5,116 bases of DNA from an uncultured Bacteroidia bacterium. GTDB lineage: Bacteria > Bacteroidota > Bacteroidia > Bacteroidales > UBA932. Below, piece after piece: positions 1 through 5,116 of this stretch. Numbering within the stretch: the first letter of the stretch is position 1; each line of letters starts with the position of its first letter. The stretch lies in NCBI GenBank assembly GCA_902766985.1, contig CACXFP010000182.1:1-5116 (forward strand). Direction: 5' to 3'. Position numbers and translations under genes: made by a program. A model generated the notes under the pieces. The model searched no databases and was not told the origin of the DNA. It was given only the letters and a program-made list of their open reading frames with translations.

Positions 1-439
1 CTATGCGCTTACCTGGTGCTGCTACACGATGAATGATTTCGCCAGGGGACGCAGATGGAGCCTTCCGCCGCTGTATATGAGTGAAGTCATTGAAAAGAAG
101 GACCCTACGGTAGAGAGCGACAAGGATTTCGTGGAGAAACTGCTCCGTTCTGCGGTAGCATCCTACGGCAGGTACAGCGAGATGATCGCCGCGTCGGTCA
201 CACAGTGGGAGAAAGACAGGCTTTTCACAACTGACACCGTCCTTATCTGCCTGGGGCTTGCCGAAGCGGCAACGTTCCCGCAGATCCCGGTCAAGGTTAC
301 CATCAACGAGTACGTGGAAATCTCCAAGTACTACAGCACCCCGAAGAGCCGGGCCTTCGTCAACAGCCTCCTGGACAAGTTGATACAGCAACTTGCCGCT
401 GAAGGCGGAATAGTGAAGTCCGGGGCGGGACTCAAATAG
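1..439 (+). CDS. nusB: Transcription antitermination protein NusB, C-terminal part (5' end outside window)
   Basis: NusB binds boxA RNA together with ribosomal protein S10 (NusE) in the antitermination complex that acts on rRNA operons. The reading frame is open from the first bases (codons begin at base 2), so the gene starts upstream; 145 codons and a TAG stop are visible. The ATG at base 29 is internal, not a start. The fragment shows the helical NusB C-terminal domain: a segment with FVEKLLRSAV, then WEKDRLFTTDTVLICLGLAE, then the hallmark IPVKVTINEYVEISKYYSTP followed by FVNSLLDKL. These match the conserved pattern of an 'IP..V.INE.VE..K.YS' stretch followed by 'FVN..LD'. Bacteroidetes NusB proteins are usually about 300 residues, with a long N-terminal extension, so roughly half may be missing. 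The last 15 or so residues (GGIVKSGAGLK end) are a variable tail. A promoter and possible terminator follow directly, so nusB probably belongs to an upstream transcript. The family call is confident. Confidence 0.93.
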   Translation, partial: YALTWCCYTMNDFARGRRWSLPPLYMSEVIEKKDPTVESDKDFVEKLLRSAVASYGRYSEMIAASVTQWEKDRLFTTDTVLICLGLAEAATFPQIPVKVTINEYVEISKYYSTPKSRAFVNSLLDKLIQQLAAEGGIVKSGAGLK

Positions 440-460
440 GTTGCCTCCCCGCGTTTTTTT
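421..460 (+). terminator. Possible weak intrinsic terminator after nusB
   Basis: A GC-rich imperfect inverted repeat pairs CGGGGCGG (421-428) with CCTCCCCG (444-451), with one mismatch and a 15-nt loop. It is followed two bases later by seven T residues (454-460). The left arm lies in the last nusB codons and the stop codon is in the loop. An alternative register pairs GCGGG (425-429) with CCCGC (448-452). Hairpin plus T-tract fits an intrinsic terminator, but the loop is long and the stem is imperfect. It also overlaps the proposed yajC promoter, so it may only be partial. Confidence 0.4.
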
Positions 461-471
461 GATTATATTTG
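441..471 (+). promoter_or_regulatory. Bacteroidetes-type promoter for yajC-ybbR-coaE
   Basis: The -7 box TATATTTG at 464-471 is a perfect match to the Bacteroidetes consensus TAnnTTTG. A GTTG at 440-443 (three of four bases of the -33 consensus TTTG) sits upstream with a 20-bp spacer, within the usual range. Transcription would start near 475-478, giving a leader of about 20 nt that is A/T-rich and lacks a Shine-Dalgarno sequence, as is common in this phylum. This is a consensus match only; no start site has been mapped. Confidence 0.65.
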
Positions 472-496
472 CTTGGATACCAAAAATTGAATCAAT

Positions 497-817
497 ATGA
501 ATATTCTCATTTTATTGCAGAATTCCACTTCCGGAGCCAACGGAGCGGCCGGAATGGGCAGCTTCTGGATCATGATCATCCTCCTTTTTGCCGTAATGTG
601 GCTCTTCATGATCCGTCCCCAGCGCAAGCAGCAGAAGGAAATGGAGAGGTTCCGTTCGGAGCTCAAGAAAGGCGACAAGGTTGTCACGGTCGGTGGCATC
701 TTCGGTGAAGTGGCCGAGATCAGCGACAGGAGCGTCCTTATCAAGGTCGACGGCGACGTGAAACTCCGCGTGGACAAGAACTCCCTCGTACGCAACTATT
801 CTGACACGCAGCAGTAG
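497..817 (+). CDS. yajC: Preprotein translocase subunit YajC
   Basis: YajC is a small inner-membrane protein that associates with SecDF and the SecYEG translocon; it is an accessory factor rather than the channel. The protein has 106 residues, the usual family length. Residues 1-20 are a short N-terminal stretch rich in Asn, Gly and Ala. Residues 22-39 form one transmembrane helix (starting SFWIMIILLF), followed directly by the family signature RPQRKQQKE (40-48). A cytoplasmic domain follows with LKKGDKVVTVGGIFGEVAEI, the classic YajC beta-rich motif, and a hydrophilic end. The ATG at 497 gives the expected N-terminus and lies just after an A/T-rich leader. It is the first gene after a consensus promoter and is followed 19 bp later by the YbbR-domain gene. 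From memory, this yajC-ybbR-coaE order is common in Bacteroidetes. The call is very confident. Confidence 0.96.
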   Translation: MNILILLQNSTSGANGAAGMGSFWIMIILLFAVMWLFMIRPQRKQQKEMERFRSELKKGDKVVTVGGIFGEVAEISDRSVLIKVDGDVKLRVDKNSLVRNYSDTQQ

Positions 818-836
818 TCCGCTGCATCATCGGGCC

Positions 837-1823
837 ATGACTTCGCTGAGGAACTGGTTCAACAGTCTCCTTGAAAGGCTGAATCTGGGTGGAAGGGACC
901 TGACGGTATTCATCCTGTCCCTGATGCTTGCTTTCAGCATATGGCTCATTTACAATCTCTCGCTGAACTACACCGGAGTGGTCAGCGTCCCTGTGACGGC
1001 CCACAGCAACATCGAGGGTCACGCCCAGGTCTCCTCGACCACCAGCGCTGTGGTTGCCAGATGCAATACGACCGGTTTCAAGCTGATCGGTCTAAAGCAT
1101 TATTCCAACCACAACGTGCGGGATGTGTTCATAGCCTCCACCGACCTTCATGGCGACGGAGGCGAAGATTTCCACATGACGCCGGATGAACTCGTCGGCT
1201 ACATAGGCGATATCTTCGGTGACGGTGTGCGGGTGGAGTCTTTCATCTCCCGCAACGTAAAGTTCCGTTTCCCCTACGAGAACAACAAGAAAGTGCCTGT
1301 ACAGCCCGTCCAGAACCTCCTCTTCCGATCCCAGTTCATGGCGAGGGGAGGAATGAAGGTCGAGCCTGATTCCGTCGTCATATATGGAGAGCCCTTCCAT
1401 CTTGAGAAAATCGACAGGGTCCTTACACGTACCATCAGCCTGTCCGACCTTCACACCAGCGCACACGGGGTTGTCAAGATAGAACCGGTCGCCGGCGTGA
1501 GGATGTCGGAGACAAGCGTCAACTATTCGCTTGAAGTATCACGTTTCGTGGAAATCCCCACGACCGTGGCAGTCAGGGTCAGGAACGTTCCTCCCGGCCG
1601 GGAACTCGCCGTTTTCCCGTCCACTGCAGAAGTCGTTTTCCACTGCACCTTCCCGGTGACGGACAATCCTACGGAAGATGTCGTGTTCTACGTCGATTAT
1701 AAAGATTTTGAGGAATCCATTAACGGCCGTTGCGTAGCCAGGACTTCAGGAATGCCCGAAGGGGTGATAGACTGGAGGATCGATCCACAGGTGTTCAGTT
1801 GTGTAGAAAAGGGCAAGAAATGA
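837..1823 (+). CDS. YbbR-domain (CdaR-like) membrane-anchored protein
   Basis: The 328-residue protein starts with a short basic, amphipathic segment (1-20). A single transmembrane helix follows at about 22-42 (including LTVFILSLMLAFSIWLIYNL). The remainder would lie in the periplasm. It then has beta-rich repeats of the YbbR type: one begins near residue 48 (VVSVPVTA), and a clearer one spans about 150-240, with VPVQPVQN and EPDSVVIYGEP, typical of the 'vP.V.v.P..V.v.G' pattern. A third repeat-like segment starts near IPTTVAVRVRNVPPG. In Firmicutes, YbbR/CdaR proteins bind and regulate the diadenylate cyclase CdaA; whether this holds in Bacteroidetes is an inference, and no cdaA is in the window. 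The TGA stop overlaps the coaE start (ATGA), which suggests translational coupling. The domain call is confident; the c-di-AMP role is not shown by the sequence. The start is supported by the N-terminal membrane anchor and the 19-bp spacing from yajC. Confidence 0.87.
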   Translation: MTSLRNWFNSLLERLNLGGRDLTVFILSLMLAFSIWLIYNLSLNYTGVVSVPVTAHSNIEGHAQVSSTTSAVVARCNTTGFKLIGLKHYSNHNVRDVFIASTDLHGDGGEDFHMTPDELVGYIGDIFGDGVRVESFISRNVKFRFPYENNKKVPVQPVQNLLFRSQFMARGGMKVEPDSVVIYGEPFHLEKIDRVLTRTISLSDLHTSAHGVVKIEPVAGVRMSETSVNYSLEVSRFVEIPTTVAVRVRNVPPGRELAVFPSTAEVVFHCTFPVTDNPTEDVVFYVDYKDFEESINGRCVARTSGMPEGVIDWRIDPQVFSCVEKGKK

Positions 1824-2458
1824 AGACCGTTGCAGTCACCGGCGGAATAGGCAGCGGGAAAACGACCGTCTGCGCAATGCTCGCATCCATGGGGGTTCCG
1901 GTATATGACTCGGATTCCAGGGCGAGGGCCCTGTATGATGAACAGCCTTCGCTGCTGTCCGGTATTTCGGATAGATTCGCTGCCCTGGGAGTAAGGGAGC
2001 CGTTGACGGACGGAGAGGGGAGGCTTGACAGGAAGAAACTTGCCAGCCTCGTTTTCGGCTCTCCCCGGCTCCTCTCCGTGGTTGAGGACATTGTGCATCC
2101 GGCAGTCCGCGCTGATTTCCTTTCATGGAAAGAAGGGTTTTCGGAGGAGGGGTGGACCGGCCCGGGGAAAGTCGCTTTCGTCGTCATCGAAAGCGCCATA
2201 ATTACGGAAAAGCCCCTGTTCAGGGATATCATAGACAAAGTCGTGGAAGTGAGGGCCTCCAGGGCCTTCCGGCTGGAACGCGTCCGTAAAAGGGACGGGG
2301 TTTCGGTGGAGGAGACGGAAAGGAGGATGTCCGCTCAATCGGAGAAGGTTTCGTCTCCGGATGCCGTGATTATCAATGATTTCACCATCGACAAACTTTT
2401 CTCTTCGGTTTCCTCCGTCTTTTCCGCCCTATGGCAGCCGGACCCTTTTTTGCGGTGA
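1820..2458 (+). CDS. coaE: Dephospho-CoA kinase
   Basis: CoaE phosphorylates the 3'-hydroxyl of the ribose of dephospho-CoA with ATP, the final step of cytoplasmic coenzyme A synthesis. The 212-residue product has the expected length of about 200. The P-loop GGIGSGKT is at residues 8-15. The DSD motif (30-32, in VYDSDSRAR) occupies the position of the conserved acidic substrate-site motif. GRLDRKKLASLVF (67-79) and VHPAVR (92-97) are family-typical. The arginine-rich lid region is RLERVRKRDG (151-160), followed by RRMSAQ (168-173). The ATG at 1820 is chosen because it puts the P-loop directly at the N-terminus; an upstream in-frame ATG at 1730 would add 30 non-conserved residues inside the preceding gene. 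The start overlaps the preceding stop by 4 nt, so the two are probably co-translated. Nothing looks truncated or mutated. Confidence 0.95.
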   Translation: MKTVAVTGGIGSGKTTVCAMLASMGVPVYDSDSRARALYDEQPSLLSGISDRFAALGVREPLTDGEGRLDRKKLASLVFGSPRLLSVVEDIVHPAVRADFLSWKEGFSEEGWTGPGKVAFVVIESAIITEKPLFRDIIDKVVEVRASRAFRLERVRKRDGVSVEETERRMSAQSEKVSSPDAVIINDFTIDKLFSSVSSVFSALWQPDPFLR

Positions 2459-2462
2459 ATCA

Positions 2463-2493
2463 TTTCAAAACAGACTCCGATTTATTAAATTTG
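2463..2493 (+). promoter_or_regulatory. Bacteroidetes-type promoter for DUF5606-rimO-lipoprotein
   Basis: The -7 box TAAATTTG at 2486-2493 matches TAnnTTTG perfectly. TTTC at 2463-2466 (three of four bases of TTTG) lies upstream with a 19-bp spacer. Transcription would start near 2497-2500, giving a leader of about 40 nt that ends in a strongly A-rich tract before the ATG at 2538, typical of Bacteroidetes translation initiation. The prediction rests on consensus and position only. Confidence 0.65.
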
Positions 2494-2512
2494 CAAGATT
2501 GCAACCAATTGG
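2491..2512. repeat. Two adjacent short dyads at the predicted transcription start
   Basis: TTGCA (2491-2495) and TGCAA (2500-2504) form a perfect inverted repeat with a 4-nt spacer, followed without a gap by the palindrome CCAATTGG (2505-2512). The first dyad begins within the -7 box and covers the expected start site. This could be an operator or a small 5' RNA hairpin. Arms this short in A/T-rich DNA can also arise by chance, so no function is claimed. Confidence 0.3.
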
Positions 2513-2537
2513 AAGAAATACAAACAAAAAACAGATA

Positions 2538-2963
2538 ATGAAAACAGATCTAGCTAAAATCCTGTCCGTTTCCGGACATCACGGATTGTTCAGGTACCTC
2601 GCCCAGTCTCGCAGCGGGGCCATCGTCGAATCCCTTTCCGACGGCCGCAGGACTTCATTTGATGCCAACAGCAAGATTACCAGCCTTGCTGACATAGCGA
2701 TATTCACCACTGCCGGCGAGTTGAAACTCAAGGAGGTTTTCCTTAAGCTCAAGGATGCCGTCGGTGACAAGGATTATTCATCGAAATCATCCCCCGATGC
2801 CTTGAAGGCCCTTTTCGCCAAGGCTGTCCCGGACTATGACGCAGACAGGTTCTATGTCTCCCACATGAAGAAGGTCATAGACTGGTACAATGAACTTTGC
2901 GCCCACGCTTCACTCGATTTCGAAGAGCCGGAAGAGGAAGCGCAGGAGGAGAAAAAGGACTGA
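2538..2963 (+). CDS. DUF5606 family protein, function unknown
   Basis: This 141-residue protein, probably cytoplasmic, matches the DUF5606 family, which I know from Bacteroidetes and which has no established role. The N-terminal part (about 5-73) is likely a small beta-rich domain. It contains the family-typical LAKILSVSGHHGLFRYL (5-21), IVESLSDGRR (29-38) and KITSLADIAIFT (46-57). After a polar linker (about 77-88), the C-terminal part is helical and contains VPDYDADRFYVSHMKKVIDW (97-116), a second conserved family block. Residues 129-141 are an acidic and lysine-rich tail. No signal peptide or membrane segment is seen. The ATG at 2538 is chosen because it follows an A-rich leader and a consensus promoter, and conserved sequence begins at once; in-frame codons further upstream belong to the coaE tail and the intergenic region. 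Only 4 nt separate it from rimO. The family call is from memory of homologues; no function is assigned. Confidence 0.85.
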   Translation: MKTDLAKILSVSGHHGLFRYLAQSRSGAIVESLSDGRRTSFDANSKITSLADIAIFTTAGELKLKEVFLKLKDAVGDKDYSSKSSPDALKALFAKAVPDYDADRFYVSHMKKVIDWYNELCAHASLDFEEPEEEAQEEKKD

Positions 2964-2967
2964 CATC

Positions 2968-4308
2968 ATGACCGGCGGCAGGAAGTCCATACAGGTCGTC
3001 ACCCTCGGCTGCTCCAAGAATGACGTCGACACCCGCCACCTGCTGGCCCAGGTGCAGGACAGTCTGGAGATAGTCCCTCAGGGGGAGGACCGATATGTGG
3101 ACTGGCTGCTGGTCAATACCTGCGGGTTCATCGGAGATGCCAAGGAAGAATCCGTCCAGGCCATTCTTGCCGCAGCTGCCAGGAAAAAGGAAGGCGGAGC
3201 CGGTAAACTCATCGTTTTCGGCTGTCTTTCGCAAAGATATCCGTCCGAGCTCCCCGGCCTGATTCCCGAGGTTGACGCCTGGTACGGTGCGCGTGACCTC
3301 GGTCCTGTGGTGAAGGCCTTAGGAGTCGAACCGCCGTCCGGATTCACACAGCTTCGCAAGGCACCCGGTTCTCCTGTCGAATCCTACGCATATCTGAAGA
3401 TTTCGGAGGGATGCGACAGGCGCTGTTCATACTGCGCCATCCCTTTTATCAGGGGCGCGCACCGTTCCGTTCCCATGGAAAGGCTTGAGGAAGAGGCACG
3501 CGCGCTTGCTTCCCAAGGCGTAAGGGAACTTGTCCTGATCGCTCAGGATACGACATATTACGGTCTGGACATCTACCGACGGAGAGCGCTGGCCGAGCTT
3601 CTCAAGAGGCTTTCGTCCGTTGACGGGATCGAGTGGATCAGGATACACTATTCGTATCCGGCCGATTTCCCTGATGACGTTCTCCGCGAGATGGCGGAGA
3701 ATCCGAAGGTTTGCAAGTACCTCGACATCCCCCTGCAGCATATCTCGGACAGGGTCCTTGACATGATGCACAGGCACGTGGACGGCGAATGGACCAGGAA
3801 TCTCATAAAGAGGCTCAGGGACGAGGTTCCGGGTGTCGTCCTCCGTACCACGATGATCGTAGGACATCCTGGAGAAGGGCCCCGGGAATTCCGGGAACTC
3901 CTGGATTTCGTCGCCGAAGCCCGATTCGAACGCCTGGGCGCTTTCAAGTATTCTGAGGAAGAGGGGACTTTCGGAGCCAGGAATTATAAGGATTCCGTTT
4001 CTCCTGCCACTAAGACAAGGCGACTTAACAGGCTCATGGAGGTGCAGGGAGGAATCTCCGAAGCCTTCAACAGGTCCCGCGTAGGGACCGTCGAAAAAGT
4101 CCTGGTGGATGATTGCGCAGGGGATTCCCTTGTTTGCCGCAGCCAGTGGGAGAGCCCTGAGGTGGATGGGGAGATTATAGTACCCTTCGACCGGTCTTTC
4201 TTCCGGGATGCGGACCCTGCTAGCTTGAGGGGCAGATTCATTGAAGTGAAAATAACCGGAGCCGACGTTTATGACCTTACGGCGGTTCCATTGAAAATAC
4301 TGGAGTGA
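2968..4308 (+). CDS. rimO: Ribosomal protein S12 methylthiotransferase RimO
   Basis: RimO is a radical SAM enzyme with two [4Fe-4S] clusters that adds a methylthio group to the beta carbon of a conserved aspartate of ribosomal protein S12 (Asp88 in E. coli). The 446-residue product is full length. The N-terminal domain has the three auxiliary-cluster cysteines: Cys15 (TLGCSKN), Cys52 (VNTCGF) and Cys86 (FGCLSQ). The radical SAM motif CDRRCSYC holds Cys149, Cys153 and Cys156, within YLKISEGC and before AIPFIRG. Blocks such as IRIHYSYPADFPDDVL, YLDIPLQHISDRVLDMMHR and RTTMIVGHPGE favour RimO over the tRNA enzyme MiaB. A C-terminal TRAM domain follows from about residue 375. The ATG at 2968 places Cys15 at the usual distance from the start. 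One oddity is NDVDTRHL where many homologues read close to N-VDSE-L; the catalytic cysteines are intact. It lies 4 nt after the DUF5606 stop and its TGA overlaps the next ATG by one base. Confidence 0.96.
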   Translation: MTGGRKSIQVVTLGCSKNDVDTRHLLAQVQDSLEIVPQGEDRYVDWLLVNTCGFIGDAKEESVQAILAAAARKKEGGAGKLIVFGCLSQRYPSELPGLIPEVDAWYGARDLGPVVKALGVEPPSGFTQLRKAPGSPVESYAYLKISEGCDRRCSYCAIPFIRGAHRSVPMERLEEEARALASQGVRELVLIAQDTTYYGLDIYRRRALAELLKRLSSVDGIEWIRIHYSYPADFPDDVLREMAENPKVCKYLDIPLQHISDRVLDMMHRHVDGEWTRNLIKRLRDEVPGVVLRTTMIVGHPGEGPREFRELLDFVAEARFERLGAFKYSEEEGTFGARNYKDSVSPATKTRRLNRLMEVQGGISEAFNRSRVGTVEKVLVDDCAGDSLVCRSQWESPEVDGEIIVPFDRSFFRDADPASLRGRFIEVKITGADVYDLTAVPLKILE

Positions 4309-5116
4309 TGAAAAAGATAAATAACCTGGTTTATGCCGTGCTGGCGGCATCAGCGCTCTTGCTGACTTCCTGCGGCCCTGAAGCCTATACCATGTGGATG
4401 GAGATGCGCAAGCCATCCGCATCCGGCCTTGACCTTGGCCGCAAGACTTTTTCCGTGGCCTATCTCGACGACGGGATCACGGTTGATACGATTTTCAACA
4501 ACCGCCTTGCGAGCGGGTTTGCCAGGCGCCTGGAAGAGAATTATTTCCGCGGGGATGAAATAGTCGGGATCTACAGCGTTCCCGCCAGGCCCGGGGCAGA
4601 TTATTCAAGCCGGGACTCCCTGATCAACCTTATCATGGACACCGGCAGCGACGTCGTGTTTTTCTTTGACAAGCCCGAGCTCGGTTCTGTTACCGTTCCT
4701 CCTCTGACCAAGGTCCAGAAACCATCTTCCCCGGATTCGGCTTTTTTCTGCAATGCCTCGGTTCCGTTTTCTACCGTGGTCTATGCCTATGATTCGATGA
4801 ACAAGAAAGACGAGGTCCGCAGGTTCTCCGGCAAGAGCAACCTCATGGCTTCCGTTTATTCGGATGGAAAGGAAAGCAGGGAAGAGATCGCTGATAGAGC
4901 TCTCAAAATCCTTGTCAGTTCAGCCGAGGTTGCCGGATATTCTTCAGGCACCAATTTCATCCCCAAATGGGAAGAAGAGAACCTCACATTCGTCTACTAT
5001 ACCGCCCAGCCCTGGCTGAAGGCCATTGAATGCGTGGATTCGTTCAAATGGGAGGAGGCTATCGAGCACTGGCTGACACAGGTCGGCTCAAAGAGCGCCG
5101 AGAAGCGTTCCTGCGC
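4308..5116 (+). CDS. Lipoprotein, probably DUF6340 family (3' end outside window)
   Basis: An uninterrupted frame runs from the ATG at 4308 to the window edge (269 codons, no stop seen), so the C-terminus is missing. Residues 1-22 are a lipoprotein signal peptide: MKK, a hydrophobic core, then lipobox LTSC with the lipidated cysteine at 22. Residues after Cys22 (GPEAY) lack the acidic run associated with surface export in Bacteroidetes, so a periplasm-facing protein is more likely. The mature part begins with beta-strand-like FSVAYLDDG, contains TGSDVVFFFD (112-121) and a later VVYAYDS segment. It ends, from residue 236, in a helical TPR-like stretch (WLKAIECVDSFKWEEAIEHW). This layout resembles the Bacteroidetes DUF6340 lipoproteins as I remember them; the family name is less sure than the lipoprotein call. 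Its role is unknown. The start overlaps the rimO stop (TGATG), which suggests co-transcription and coupled translation. Confidence 0.8.
   Translation, partial: MKKINNLVYAVLAASALLLTSCGPEAYTMWMEMRKPSASGLDLGRKTFSVAYLDDGITVDTIFNNRLASGFARRLEENYFRGDEIVGIYSVPARPGADYSSRDSLINLIMDTGSDVVFFFDKPELGSVTVPPLTKVQKPSSPDSAFFCNASVPFSTVVYAYDSMNKKDEVRRFSGKSNLMASVYSDGKESREEIADRALKILVSSAEVAGYSSGTNFIPKWEEENLTFVYYTAQPWLKAIECVDSFKWEEAIEHWLTQVGSKSAEKRSC

Noticed and set aside
469..708. Alternative + strand frame overlapping yajC
   Set aside because: The YajC frame at 497-817 explains this region; the alternative has no family motif and its ATG lies in the promoter's -7 box.
1730..1819. Upstream in-frame ATG for coaE
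   Set aside because: It would add 30 residues before the P-loop that are unlike any CoaE N-terminus; the ATGA overlap at 1820 is the better start.
1092..2238. Several minus-strand open frames opposite the YbbR gene and coaE
   Set aside because: They overlap one another and confident + strand genes, with no domain signature and no promoter or start context.
2445..2451. T-tract at the end of coaE as a terminator
   Set aside because: No convincing inverted repeat precedes it and it lies inside the coding sequence.
2376..2537. Upstream in-frame extension of the DUF5606 gene, through the coaE tail and intergenic region
   Set aside because: It would run through the promoter, and family-typical sequence starts only after the ATG at 2538.
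2890..2967. Arg/Lys-rich 26-residue N-terminal extension of RimO
   Set aside because: It is the other-frame reading of the acidic DUF5606 tail; RimO conservation begins just after the ATG at 2968.
3427..4422. Long open frame on the minus strand (331 codons) opposite rimO and the lipoprotein start
   Set aside because: It lies antisense to well-supported coding sequence, has no recognisable motif, and its length is explained by codon bias of rimO on the other strand.

Overview
The window looks like chromosomal housekeeping DNA from a member of the Bacteroidetes, most likely the order Bacteroidales. Four things point there. The gene order nusB - yajC - YbbR/CdaR-like - coaE - DUF5606 is, from memory, typical of that group. 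Two intergenic gaps carry the Bacteroidetes-type promoter (-7 box TAnnTTTG with a -33 TTTG-like element). Start codons are not preceded by clear Shine-Dalgarno sequences; the leaders before yajC and the DUF5606 gene are A/T-rich. The DUF5606 and DUF6340-like proteins belong to families I know only from Bacteroidetes. The genus cannot be named from the sequence alone.

All six genes lie on the + strand and pack tightly. Positions 1-439 hold the 3' part of nusB (transcription antitermination), cut by the window edge. A 57-bp gap follows, with a possible weak terminator and a promoter. Positions 497-2458 hold yajC (Sec translocon accessory), a membrane-anchored YbbR-domain protein and coaE (last step of coenzyme A synthesis); the last two overlap by 4 nt. 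A 79-bp gap carries a second promoter with two short dyads at the expected transcription start. Positions 2538-5116 hold a second cluster: a DUF5606 protein, rimO (methylthiolation of ribosomal protein S12) and a lipoprotein gene that runs off the end of the window. Gaps here are 4 nt and -1 nt, so these three genes are probably one operon.

The genes share no single pathway. They touch transcription and translation (nusB, rimO), the cell envelope (yajC, the YbbR protein, the lipoprotein) and cofactor supply (coaE). No tRNA, rRNA, CRISPR array, insertion sequence, phage gene or long repeat was seen, and no gene-free stretch exceeds 80 bases. I found no convincing new biological system. The points most worth a second look are the uncharacterised DUF5606 protein closely linked to rimO, the architecture of the two promoters, and the lipoprotein of unknown function.
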